Part shown: positions 10,458 to 21,307 of the stretch, one piece after another | Layout of the letters: the number at the start of each line of letters is the position of its first letter | Numbering within the stretch: position 1 is the stretch's first letter | Assembly (NCBI GenBank): GCA_025174535.1 | Contig: JALBUN010000049.1 | Location: forward strand, 124,001 to 188,000 | Source of the DNA: Cantharellus purpuraceus | Taxonomy: Eukaryota; Basidiomycota; Agaricomycetes; Cantharellales; Hydnaceae | DNA: 64,000 nucleotides | Reading direction: 5' to 3' | Notes under the pieces: generated by a model | Told to the model about the DNA's origin: nothing | What the model saw: the letters and a program-made list of their open reading frames with translations, nothing else | Databases searched by the model: none | Program-made: the position numbers and the translations under genes

Positions 10458-11900
10458 CTACTGTCCAATCAAAGAGGACTCATTTGGGAGGTTCTGTAAA
10501 GTTTCTGAGGGGTCGGAAAGGTAGAGTTGTATAGGTGGCAGCTGAAATATGCCTTGGAGCTTCAGGATTCTCCTTGTGGAAGTCTGCGATACGCTTTCTA
10601 GCTCTGCTGGCATCCTTGGCTGGTATCCAAAGGTCATCAGCAGCTCCATAGCCCTTCCAATGCACCAAGTACTCCATTTTTCATCAGAAAACCCTGCTAT
10701 CAAGGATTTTCTCAACTTCATATTCCTGGACTCCATCTTGAATGATAGGAGGTGGTGGGGGAGATGAATGGCGTTCAGGGATAGGATCTTCTTCATAGGG
10801 GCACAGGAGAATGACAGAGAATACTGGATGAGTGCGACCAAAGAGTGGAGGAAGTTGCAAACCATAGGCATTCCAAGAGACCACCTTGTTAATTGTGTAA
10901 GGCCCTAGCCACTTGTGATCTAGCTTCTTGGTTGGACGGGTTGTTGCAATATTTTGTGCATTGAGCCAGACCTTGTCACCAACCTTATACACTGGTGCTG
11001 CTTGACGATGGGCATCATAGTTCGTGCCATGTCATCTGCTGCCTTTTCCAGGGCTGAACAAGCCTCACTTGTGGCCATCTCCATGCATTCAGTGAATTCC
11101 TCCAGTGCTCCAAGCCGTGTCTCTCGGACTGGCTCTAACCCTAGCCTTGGGTGTTGACCTGTGTCGAGCATAAAGGGGGTTGATTGTGTGGAAGAGTGGA
11201 TGCGGTTGTTGTATGTGAATTCAGCAAAAGCAACCCACTCAACCCAGTCATCTTGGCACTGATTGACAAAGAGCCTCAGATACTGTTCAATCTCTTGGTT
11301 GACCCATTCTGTCTGACCATCGGATTGTGGGTGATATGCTGTGGATGCTGCAACCTTGATTCCCAAGAGCTTATTGAGCTCGTGCATAAATTGGGAGACG
11401 AATTGGGTGCCACGGTCACTGATGACTTCTTCAGGGAGGCCATGATGTTTCCACACATAGTCACGGAAGAGTCATGCAATCCCTATGGAATTAATGTCAG
11501 AGGTGGTAGGGATCACATGTACTCATTTGGAGAGTCAGTCCACAACAACAAGAAGTGCATTGTAGCCATGGCTAGTGGGTAACTCCACAATTAAGTCAAC
11601 GGATATCATCTTTGGTCTGGAACACAATTAGGTAGGAGTTTACCCATTGGAGCAGCTGGGAAGGTTTTGGTCCGATTGCAAAGATCACAGCCCTTTATGT
11701 ACTTTGCAATATATTATCCAATTCCAGGCCACCAGTAGCTGCGTGATACAAGCTCTGTTGTCCTCCAGCGACCAGGGTGACCTGCGAGTATCATGGTGTG
11801 CCCTTACAATATCATGGCGCAGTTTTGAGTCAAGGGGAACATACACCTTGCCACAATAGAGAACAAGTCCATTCTCCTTGGTCCATTCCTGTCCTCATAG
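10458..11900 (-). pseudogene. Integrase and chromodomain remnant of element B'
   Basis: Minus-strand fragments match element B integrase. DDE-core pieces are at 11456-10920 (ISDRGTQFVSQF, YHPQSDGQTEW). The following KVWLNAQNI...KWLGPYTINKV segment is at 10992-10684. The chromodomain is split between EYEVEKILDSRVF (end of 10992-10684) and MEYLVHWKGYGAADDLWIP (10677-10480). Frameshifts at about 11040 and 10680 and several stops, including a TGA near 11900 shared with element B, disable it. Confidence 0.85.
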
Positions 11901-12099
11901 GTTTCCAGAAGAACCGAGTTCCTTGAGAGCTTTCACAACCTTTTCATCTCTGTTGTTGCAGTTCCACACACGATCCAGAAATATGTCCCCTTCTCCTGTG
12001 ACCATTTGAGCTCCTGGTCCTGAATAGGTGGATGTTGTGTTAATGTGAAACAGCTCAGGGCCAAGGAGAATCTGATCTTGATTATCTTCCCCCCCCCCT

Positions 12100-13625
12100 G
12101 TTTATGATCTACATGTCGTGAGAGGGCATCAGGTTTAGCTGAATGGTGTCCAGGATGATGGATCAGTTCCCAATCAAAGTGAGAGAGGTAGAGTGACCAG
12201 CGAGCTTGTCAGCAATTAAGGTTCTGAGCTGTACGGAAATACGTGAGGTTTTGATGGTCATTGAGGATCTCAATCCTGTGCTTGGTTCCTTCCAGGATGT
12301 GGCGCCATTCCTCTAATCCATGTATGACAGAGAGCAATTCCTTATCATGGATGGCATAGTTGCGCTCTGCATCTGAAAGACTCTTGGATACAGATCCTAT
12401 GGGTCTCCATTTCCCATCATCACAGAGCTGAGATAGAATGGCACCTGTTGCATATGCTGAAGCATCTGTCTCAAGTCGGAATCACTTGGTTTGATCAGGG
12501 AGGACAAGGATTGGAGTTGACATGACAAGTCGCTTGAGTTCCTCAAAGGCTTCTTGTTCTGGGCTATTGGACATCCAGGACCATTGTGAATTTGCCTTTG
12601 TTAATAGTTTCAGGGGTTTTGCAATGTGTGAGAAGTCTTCAATGAAACGATGGTAGAAGTTGATGAAGCCCAGGAAGGATTTGACTTCGGTGACATTGCG
12701 GGGTGTAGGTCAGTCTTGAACTCCAGCTACCTTGACTGGGTCCATAGCAACCTGCCCCTGTGAGAGAATAAGTCCAAGATAATCTACCTTCTGTTGCATG
12801 AAGAGGCATTTCTCTGGTTTGAGGTACAAGTGGTTGGCCTGAAGGATTTCAAGTATGGATTGCACAATCCTGTGGTGTTGTTCTAGGGATTCAGTGAAGA
12901 TGAGAATGTCATCCATGAAAACCACCATGACACCATCATCAATGAGCTCCTTGAAAATGTCATTCATCATAGTCTGGAAAGTTGCTGGGCTGTTTGTGAG
13001 ACCAAAGAACATGACTAGGGGTTCGTATAGGCCACAGTTGGTCTGAAAGGCTGCCTTCCACTCATCACCCTCTTTAATGCACACATTGTTATATCCCCAT
13101 CAGATGTCAAGCTTGGTGAAGTACTTGGCATTGGCAGCAGCAATTTTGCTCATGATATTGGGTACCAGGGGTAGAGGATAGGCATTCTTAATTGTGATGT
13201 CATTCAGTTTGCAGTAGTCCTGCACAAACCGAAGGTTGCCATCCTTCTTCTTCACAAAGAAAACAGGGGATGCCATTGGTGACTTGGAAGGATGTACATG
13301 GTGATTCTGCAGGTTCTCTTCAAGGAAGGCATCTAACTCCTTCTGCTCGTTTGGGGACATTGGATAGATCTTTGTGCTGAAAGGTTGGGCTCCTGGAGTG
13401 AGTTCAATGGCATGGTCCCATGGTTTCCAAGGTGGAAGCTGATCAAACAACTCCTTTGAGAAAACATCCTTAAATTCCCAATATGCCTTTGGGATGATAT
13501 CTTCAAGAAGTTTGACAGGAGCAGATTCTGCAGCCTTCTGTGCAAGCTGTTGTGAAACTGTTGAGCCTGCACAGATCTTCTCCAAGTCTTCTTCCACAAA
13601 GATGACAAAGGTTCAGTCTCCCTCC
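12100..13625 (-). pseudogene. RT/RNase H remnant of element B'
   Basis: 13597-13100 covers the end of the linker and the RT N-terminus (FVKKKDGNLRFVQDY, NAYPLPLVPNI). 13084-12710 covers the RT palm (MVVFMDDILIFTE). RNase H continues with stops, one of them a TGG-to-TGA change near 12710. The sequence starts abruptly at the junction with element B, so the protease is missing. A run of ten C residues at 12089-12098 marks the frame change before integrase. Confidence 0.86.
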
Positions 13626-13987
13626 TGTCAGGGTTCAAATAAGTCATATTCTATTTTTAGTATTTTCTCTTGACACCCCTATCAGCGCAGCCTGTCAGGG
13701 TGCGTCTCCCCTATTTCATTGCCCCTATCACTTCCCCTATCTTTCCTCCCCCATCTTGGTTCTCCTATCCGTCTCCATCATTTAGTATAAAGACTCGCCT
13801 TGGTGCAGTGTGATCCCCTCAGCTTGATCTCTGAGGATATCCGCTGTACCAGGTAAGTCCCATGTATTTATCAGAAACAGCTGTATAGACTGAGGATATC
13901 CGCTGTACCAGCTGGCATTATTTCTTATCGGCTCTCACTTATTGAGTATCTTATTGTTGTGGCCTCATCATCAGCGTCGCCCTCACA
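13626..13987 (+). repeat. 5' LTR of element B
   Basis: 362 bp, TG...CA. It contains an internal direct repeat of a GAGGATATCCGCTGTACCAG motif and a TATAAAGAC promoter-like motif about 165 bp from its start. Nearly identical to the 3' LTR at 19691-20052. Confidence 0.95.
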
Positions 13988-14055
13988 GAAGATCAAGCTC
14001 ATAAGACAACCCCACACCTCATAACACTTTCCCTATTAACTACTTCACCGATACC

Positions 14056-15198
14056 ATGACCGATCAGCTCCCTGAAGCCTATTGGGACACTCTAGGTGAA
14101 AGTGGTGGCTTTCTGCGAGTGTTGTTCAACACCCAGGCACAGCAGCTCCAGCAGCTGCAACTCCAGAACCAGCACCTCCAAAGCCAGTTCGCCAATGTCC
14201 AGAACAACCTAGCAGATGCTGCCACTGCTGCCGCCATCGCTGCAGCACAGACCATCTCTCAGACCACCTCATTTCCCACACCTTCTCCTACATCGTCATC
14301 CGTTCGCCCAATAAGGGCAGCTGAACCAGCCAAATTCAATGGAGATCGTGCAGAGATGGAAGGTTTCATTCGCTCTATCAGGCTTGCCATTGCAGTCCAG
14401 CCTACATCTTTCCCAGATGAGCGGACCAAGATCCTCTATGCCCTCTCTTTTATGACAGGAGGTTCTGCTGAAGTATGGGTGCACAATGAGACACAGGCAG
14501 TCATTGACAGGACCTCACCGCTCTCCACCTTGGAGGGATTCATTAAGCAGGTGGAGAACGCTTTTGGGGACCCTGACCGCTCTCGAACAGCACGAACAAA
14601 GCTACACAATCTTAGGATGACACCTGGCATGTCAGCGGATGAATACACGGCACAGTTTGAGATACTAGCAGGAAGGACTGGGTTTAATGATGCAGCACTG
14701 GAAGATGCCTATGCCCGAGGGCTCCCTGCAATGATTCTTGACAAGATCCATGCACAGCCATCCCTCCCGTCCGATCTCAAGGCATGGAAGGAAGTGGCCT
14801 GTCAAATTGACCGCAACCACCATCATCTTCTAGAAGTGAGACGTGCTCAGACTGCCCTCACTCCTGCCCGCTCTACCCCATCCCGCCCTCACAGCACTCC
14901 GGTCATCTCTGTACCAACTACCTTGGCAACCTCTAATGGTGCTGCACCTATGGATATTGACTCCAACCGCCATCGCATTGAGACTCGGACGTGCTATAAC
15001 TGTGGAAAGTGTGGCCATATATCCCCAGCATGCCCTGAACCACGCAAGGAACGTATCCGAGCTGATCTCACACAAACAACAATTGCAGGCATGATATCAG
15101 AGTCAGTAGCAGCTGCACTGAAGGCCAAGGAAGAAGCGCAGAAGGCAGTAATTCCAAAGCAAGAGGAGAAGCAGGATTTTCAGGCCAGTCAGCAGTGA
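14056..15198 (+). CDS. Gag polyprotein of element B
   Basis: An intact 380-residue ORF. After MTDQLPEAYW there is a glutamine/leucine-rich stretch near residues 28-50 (probable coiled coil), then the capsid-like region (AEPAKFNGDRAEMEGFIRSI, MTPGMSADEYTAQFE). A CCHC zinc knuckle, CYNCGKCGHISPAC, lies near residue 315. It forms particles and packages RNA. The ORF ends TGA at 15196-15198, and the pol frame opens at 15195 in the -1 frame, so Gag-Pol would arise by -1 frameshifting or reinitiation. The start ATG lies 68 bp after the LTR. Confidence 0.92.
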   Translation: MTDQLPEAYWDTLGESGGFLRVLFNTQAQQLQQLQLQNQHLQSQFANVQNNLADAATAAAIAAAQTISQTTSFPTPSPTSSSVRPIRAAEPAKFNGDRAEMEGFIRSIRLAIAVQPTSFPDERTKILYALSFMTGGSAEVWVHNETQAVIDRTSPLSTLEGFIKQVENAFGDPDRSRTARTKLHNLRMTPGMSADEYTAQFEILAGRTGFNDAALEDAYARGLPAMILDKIHAQPSLPSDLKAWKEVACQIDRNHHHLLEVRRAQTALTPARSTPSRPHSTPVISVPTTLATSNGAAPMDIDSNRHRIETRTCYNCGKCGHISPACPEPRKERIRADLTQTTIAGMISESVAAALKAKEEAQKAVIPKQEEKQDFQASQQ

Positions 15199-17471
15199 AG
15201 AGCATGCCCTGCCTGACAAACCGGTTTTCAGTTCTTGAATCATGTACTGTAGGGCTCACAAGTGATATGTTACACACACACTCCCTTGTCCATCAGACTG
15301 AAACCAAAACAGCCATGCCTGAAAACCCTTCTCAACTTCCAGCTAAACATGATGACCCTCCTCGTCTCTACCTTCGATCTGCAGACATCCGTCGATGTAC
15401 AAGAATTCCCATGAAAATCCACTCGGTAGACACTGGATACCCTCTAGCCGTGGATGCACTCCTCGATAGTGGTGCTACAGGAATGTTCATTGATGCAGAA
15501 TATGTCAAAGCAGAGAAACTTCGAACACGCCCTCTACCACGTGCCATACCTGTTTATAACATTGATGGGACCCCAAATGAAGCAGGTTCAATCAAGGAAG
15601 AAGTCGATCTCATCTGCACATATGGGACCCATACCGAACATGCCACATTTTCAGTCACAAGCCTGGGAACCTTTGGCATAATTGTTGGGCACACCTGGCT
15701 TGTGAAGCACAACCCAGAGGTAGACTGGCATACAGGAAAGGTACAGATGACTCGCTGCCCTGATTCATGTGGAGAAGTACCAGAACACAAAGAGCATTCG
15801 CTTGGTACAACTCCTTCAAATGGCAAGAACTCACATGGGCAACCCCAATACGGGGGAGACCGAACATTTGTTATCTTTGTAGAAGAAGACTTGGAGAAAA
15901 TCTATGCTGGTTCAACAGTTTCTCAACAGCTTGCACAGAAGGCTGCAGAATCTACTCCAGTCAAAACCTTTGAGGAGATTGTCCCAAAGGCGTACTGGGG
16001 ATTTAAGGATGTTTTTGCAAAGGAGTCCTTTGACCAACTTCCACCTCGAAAACTGTGGGACCACGCTATTGAACTCACTCCAGGAGCGCAACCCTTCAGC
16101 ACAAAGGTCTATCCAATGTCCCCAAATGAGCAGAAGGAGTTGGACGCATTCCTTGAGGAGAACCTACGGAATCATCGTATACGTCCTTCCAAGTCACCCA
16201 TGGCATCCCCTGTCTTTTTTGTGAAGAAGAAGGACGGTAATCTTCGTTTTGTGCAAGACTACCGCAAGCTGAATGATATCACAATCAAGAACGCCTACCC
16301 ACTACCCCTGGTACCAGACATCATGAATAAAATTGCCGCAGCCAATGCCAAGTACTTTACCAAGCTTGACATCCGATGGGGATATAACAATGTGCGTATT
16401 AAAGAGGGCGATGAGTGGAAGGCAGCCTTTTGAACCAATCGTGGTCTATTTGAACCCCTGGTCATGTTCTTTGGTCTCACAAACAGCCCAGCAACCTTTC
16501 AGACGATGATGAATGGCATTTTCAAGGAGCTCATTGATGATGGCACTATGGTAGTGTTCATGGACGACATCCTCATTTTCACTGAATCCCTAGAACAACA
16601 CCACACGATCGTGCAATCTGTCCTTGAAATTCTTCGGGCCAACCACCTGTACCTCAAACCAGAGAAATGCCTTTTCTCGCAACAGAAGGTAGATTATCTT
16701 GGATTGATTCTCTCACAGGGACAGGTAGCTATGGACCCAGTTAAGGTGGCCGGAGTCAGGGACTGGCCCACACTGCGCAATGTGACAGAAGTCAAATCCT
16801 TCCTGGGTTTCATCAATTTCTATCGTTGCTTCATTGAGGACTTCTCACATATCGCAAAGCCTCTGAATCAGTTAACAAAGGCAGATACACAGTGGTCCTG
16901 GATACCTGATGGCCCAGAACAAGAAGCCTTTGATAAACTCAAGCAGCTTGTCATGTCAACTCCAATCCTTGTCCTCCCAGATCAAACCAAGCATTTTCGA
17001 CTAGAGACAGATGCTTCAGCATATGCAACAGGTGCTGTTCTATCTCAACTCTGTGACGATGAGAAATGGAGGCCGGTAGGTTTTGTATCCAAGAGCCTTT
17101 CAGATGCAGAGCGCAACTATGCCATCCATGATAAGGAATTGCTCTCAGTCATCCGTGGACTAGAAGAATGGCACCACATCTTGGAAGGGACCAAATACAA
17201 GATTGAAATCCTTAACGACCATCAAAACCTCACATATTTCCGTACAGCTCAGAATCTCAATCGTCGACAAGCTCGCTGGTCACTATACCTTTCTCGTTTT
17301 GACTTTGAACTGATCCACCGTCCTGGACGACATTCAGCCAAACCTGATGCCCTCTCACGACGTGTAGATCATAAGCAGGGGAGGAAGATAACCAGAACCA
17401 GGTTCTTCTTGGCCCTGAGCTGTTCCACATCGATGCGACATCCACCTATCCAGGGCCAGAAGCTCAAATGA
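15195..17471 (+). pseudogene. Protease-RT-RNase H ORF of element B (one TGA)
   Basis: One frame with a single internal stop at 16431-16433. The protease carries ALLDSGATGMFID near 15454. The RT has FVKKKDGNLRFVQDYRKLND, KLDIRWGYNNV and FMDDILIFTE (catalytic MDD). RNase H shows RLETDASAYATGAVLSQ and AIHDKELLSVIRG. The TGA falls in AAF-stop-TNRGLFEP, where family members have Arg or Gln, consistent with CGA to TGA at a CpG. After a G run at about 17377-17383 the homology to known Pol moves to the -1 frame, so this ORF runs out at 17471. Without the TGA this copy would be close to intact. Confidence 0.9.
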
Positions 17472-17577
17472 TCACAGGAGAAGGAGACATATTCCTGGAA
17501 CGTGTGCGGAACTGCACCAACAGAGATGAAAAGGTTGTAAAGGCTCTTAAGGAACTTGGTCCCTCTTGGAATTTATG

Positions 17578-19093
17578 AGGACAGGAATGGACCGAGGAGA
17601 ATGGACTCGTCCTCTATCGTGGCAAGGTATATGTCCCTCTTGACCCAAAATTGTGCCATGACATTGTAAGGGCACACCACGATACTCACATTACAGGTCA
17701 CCCTGGTCGCTGGAGAACAACAGAACTTGTATCCCGCAGCTACTGGTGGCCTGGATTTGGACGATACATTGCCAAATATGTCAAGGGATGTGACCTCTGC
17801 AATCGGACAAAAACTTTCCCTGCTCCTCCTATGGGTAAACTCCTGCCTAATCGTGTCCCAGATCGGAGGTGGCAAGTGATATCTGTTGACCTTATTGTAG
17901 AACTACCCATCAGCCACGGCTATGATGCACTCCTTGTCGTTGTGGACCGTCTTTCCAAACAAGCACATGTTATCCCTACCACCTCTGACATCAACTCCAT
18001 AGGAGTTGCACAACTTTTCCGAGACCATGTGTGGAAACACCACGGCCTTCCTGAGGAGATCATCAGTGACCGTGGCACCCAGTTTGTCTCTCAATTTATG
18101 CACGAGCTCAATAAGCTTTTGGGGATCAAGGTTGCAGCATCCACAGCATATCATCCACAAACCGATGGTCAGACGGAAAGGGTCAATCAAGAAATTGAAC
18201 AATACTTGAGGCTTTTCGTCAATCAGCGCCAGGATGACTGGATTGAGTGGGTTCCTCTTGCCGAATTCACATACAACAACCGCATCCACTCCTCCACGCA
18301 ATCAACCCCCTTCATGCTTGATACAGGCCAACACCCAAGGCTTGGGCTAGAGCCAATCCGAGAGACACGACTTGAAGCACTGGAAGAATTCACTGAGCGT
18401 ATGGAGATGGCCACCACTGAGGCTCGCTCCGCCCTGGAAAAGGCAGCAGATGATATGGCACGATTCTATGATGCCCATCAGCAAGCAGCCCCAGTATACA
18501 AACTTGGTGACAAGGTCTGGCTCAATGCACAAAATATCACCACCACCCGTCCAACCAAGAAACTTGATCACAAATGGTTAGGACCGTATGTGATTAATAA
18601 GGTGGTCTCACGAAATGCCTATGGCCTACGACTTCCCCCAATCTTTGGCCGCACTCATCCAGTGTTCTCTGTTGTCTTACTCCGTCCTTATGAAAAGGAT
18701 CCCATCCCTGAACGCCAGTCATCTCCTCCACCACCTCCAGTCATTCGAGATGGAGTACAGGAATACGAAGTTGAGAAGATCCTTGACAGCAGAGTTTTCC
18801 GAGGAAGACTGGAATACCTGGTGCGTTGGAAGGGCTATGGAGCTGCTGACGACCTCTGGATCCCAACTAAGGATGCCAGTGGGGCTAGAAGGCGCATTGC
18901 AGACTTCCATCGGGAAAATCCTGAAGCCCCAAGGTGTATTTCGGCAGCCACCTATGCGGCTCTTCCCTTCAGACGCTTTGAGAACTTCACAGAACCTCCC
19001 AAACAGGTCCTCTTTGATTGGACAGCTGGCAGGAACCCAACACGTGGTATTGGACACATTTCAGAGCCGCAGAATAGGCACAGTGAAGCTTAG
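17578..19093 (+). CDS. Integrase with C-terminal chromodomain of element B
   Basis: An open frame with an ATG at 17651 (480 codons). Upstream residues in the same frame, after a TGA at 17575-17577, also look like Pol (GQEWTEENGLVLY). In order: H2C2 zinc finger (HHDTHITGH ... CDLCNR), the DDE catalytic core (VDLIVELP, SDRGTQF and the Glu of TERVNQE), a KVWLNAQNI...HPVFSVVLL linker and a chromodomain (YEVEKILDSRVFRGRLEYLV, WKGYGAADDLWIP). Integrase inserts the cDNA. The chromodomain probably targets methylated-histone chromatin. It is in the -1 frame relative to RT, so expression depends on frameshifting and on the TGA at 17575. Confidence 0.9.
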
Positions 19094-19199
19094 CGCTCAC
19101 CAAATTCATCCATGCCGAAATTCCACTAACTGTATATAAGCCAGTGAATCCACTTCCCCTTCCTCAGTAAAACCATCATCGTTCACTACCCAACCCACC

Positions 19200-19637
19200 A
19201 TGCCTTACCAGTCTGAATCCACCCCTCTACGCTCACTCCATTCCTACCCATCAATCACTTGGTCAGTTGACTCAAGGGATACTGCACGTGCTGTAGAGGA
19301 TTATAACCTCCCATCTCCACCTCCACAAGTTCATTTCCCCTTCTGGCATCGTAATCCATCAAGATGCCAGACATACTACATCGGGGACCCTCTATTCATC
19401 GGCAACTATGACATACCATACGCCTTCCAAGGGCTCGCCGGTAAAGTCACCTATGAGGGAGGGGAGATGATACTTGGAGCAGTTTTCAGCACGAACGATC
19501 CCATATCCCCTGGAGAGTTCACCATCCCACTTTACCCCAAGGCAGAGAAGAGTCACCATCAACACTCATCATGGGCTCTACTTTGGCAGAGAGTGAGAAG
19601 GGACCTTGCAGAGTGCTTCAGGGTGTGTCTCTCTTGA
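19200..19637 (+). CDS. Extra ORF downstream of integrase in element B (unknown function)
   Basis: 145 codons starting MPYQSEST, between the integrase stop (19093) and the 3' LTR (19691). A homologous ORF occupies the same place in B' (9879-10283). Conserved blocks are SRDTARAVEDYNLPS, CQTYYIGDPLFI, FQGLAGKVTY, GEMILGAVF and EFTIPLYPK, then a tryptophan-containing C-terminus (SSWALLWQRVRRDL). I see no transmembrane or signal segment, so it does not look like an envelope protein. I do not recognise the family. Position and conservation suggest an accessory protein of this gypsy lineage. Confidence 0.75.
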   Translation: MPYQSESTPLRSLHSYPSITWSVDSRDTARAVEDYNLPSPPPQVHFPFWHRNPSRCQTYYIGDPLFIGNYDIPYAFQGLAGKVTYEGGEMILGAVFSTNDPISPGEFTIPLYPKAEKSHHQHSSWALLWQRVRRDLAECFRVCLS

Positions 19638-19690
19638 GATGGATGGGACGATAGTGCATATCGAGACGACATGCATTAAGAGGTAGGTGA

Positions 19691-20052
19691 TGTCAGGGTT
19701 CAAATAAGTCATATTCTATTTTTAGTATTTTCTCTTGACACCCCTATCAGTGCAGCCTGTCAGGGTGCGTCTCCCCTATTTCATTGCCCCTATCACTTCC
19801 CCTATCTTTCCTCCCCTATCTTGGTTCTCCTATCCGTCTCCATCATTTAGTATAAAGACTCGCCTTGGTGCAGTGTGATCCCCTCAGCTTGATCTCTGAG
19901 GATATCCGCTGTACCAGGTAAGTCCCATGTATTTATCAGAAACAGCTGTATAGACTGAGGATATCTGCTGTACCAGCTGGCATTATTTCTTATCGGCTCT
20001 CACTTATTGAGTATCTTGTTGTTGTGGCCTCGTCATCAGCGTCGCCCTCACA
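19691..20052 (+). repeat. 3' LTR of element B
   Basis: 362 bp, near-identical to 13626-13987. Observed differences include CAGCGC/CAGTGC, CCCCCAT/CCCCTAT, ATCCGC/ATCTGC, CTTATTG/CTTGTTG and CTCATC/CTCGTC. All are transitions, indicating recent insertion. Confidence 0.95.
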
Positions 20053-21240
20053 GCCCTATTGTACATAATTCAAGAACTGAAAACCGATTTGTCAAGCAGG
20101 GCATGCTCTTCACCACTGACTGGCCTGAAAACCCTGCTTTTCCTCTTGTGCTGGAGTGGATGCTTTCTGTGCTGTTTCTTTGGCATGCATTGCTGCTGCG
20201 ACTGATTCAGAGACCATACTGTCAATGGCTGCTTTTGTCAGATCAGCTCGAATGTGTTCTCTGCATGGTTCAGTGCATGCTGGGGAGATATGGCCACGCT
20301 TGCCACAATTATAGCACATTCGAGTTTCAATACGACGACGGCTGGAGTCAATGTCCATGGGTACAGCACCACTAAATGGTGCAGGAGTGGTGGGTGCAGA
20401 GATGGCAGGAGTGCTGGGAGCTCAAGATGGAGTAGAGCAAGAGGAGGTGTGGGGAGCCTGTGCCTGTTTCACTTCTATGAGGCAACAGTAGTTGCAGTTG
20501 ATTTGATGGGCTGCTTCCTTCCAGGCCTTGAGACCTACTGGAAGTACTGGCTGTGCATAGATCTTTTCAAGAATCATTTCAGGGAGCCCTCATGTGTAGG
20601 CATCTTTGAGTGCCACATCGTTAAACCCTGTTCTTCCTGCCAGTGTCTCAAACTGTGTCGTGTATTCATCTGCTGACATGCCAGCTGTCATCTTGAGATC
20701 ATGTAACCTTGTTCATGCTGTTTGAGAGTGATCAGGGTCTCCAAAGGCATTCTCCACTTGTCTAATGAACTCTTCAAGAGTGGAGAGCAATGAAGTCCCA
20801 TCAATGACTGCTTGGGTCTCGTTGTGGGCCCATACTTCAGCAGAACCTGCTGTCATGAAAGAGAGGGCATACAGGATCTTGGTCCACTCATCTGGGAAAG
20901 ATGCGGGCTGGATTGCAATGGCAAGCCTGATAGCACGAATGAACCCATCTGTCTCTGTATGGTCTCCACTAAATTTCTCTAGTTCAGCTGCCTTTATGGG
21001 ACGAGCAGACGATGATGCAGGAGGAGATGTTGGAGGGGAGATGGTTTGTGCTGCAGCGACAGCAGCAGCTGTGGCAGCCTCAGCTAGGTTGTTCTGGACA
21101 TTGGCAAACTGGCCCTGGAGGTGCTGGTTCTGGAGTTGCAGCTGTTGGAGCTGCTACGCTTGGCTGTTGAGCAAGGCTCGCAAGAAGGCACCACTTTCAC
21201 CCAGAGTGCCCCAATATGCCTCAGGAAGTTGATTGGCCAT
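20053..21240 (-). pseudogene. Degenerate gag of element B'
   Basis: On the minus strand this starts at 21240 with MANQLPEAYWGTLGESG, matching the element B Gag start. A TAG soon follows where B has CAG (Gln). The zinc knuckle survives at 20358-20110 (CYNCGKRGHISPAC). The 3' end stops at the junction with element B. Multiple frameshifts make it non-functional. Confidence 0.87.
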
Positions 21241-21307
21241 GATTGGTGTAGAGGGTAATAGGGAAAGTGTTTATAAAGTGTGGGGTCATCTTATGAGCTT
21301 GATCTTC

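Larger units (their letters stand above)
13626..20052 (+). mobile_element. Young Ty3/gypsy element B with paired LTRs
   Basis: A full-length plus-strand element with 362-bp LTRs at 13626-13987 and 19691-20052. The LTRs start TGTCAGGG, end CCCTCACA and differ at only about five positions, mainly C/T. Between them lie gag (14056-15198), protease-RT-RNase H (15195-17471), integrase-chromodomain (frame open to 19093) and an extra ORF (19200-19637). Each of the first three blocks is in the -1 frame relative to the one before. The purine-rich AAGAGGTAGGTGA before the 3' LTR is the polypurine tract. It sits inside element B' in the opposite orientation. The 5-bp flanks (CCTCC and GCCCT) are not a target duplication. 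Confidence 0.93.

Noticed and set aside
13988..14055. A primer-binding site matching a specific initiator tRNA after the 5' LTR of element B
   Set aside because: The bases after the LTR (GAAGATCAAGCTCATAAG) are conserved between B and B', but I could not match them to the 3' end of a tRNA with confidence.
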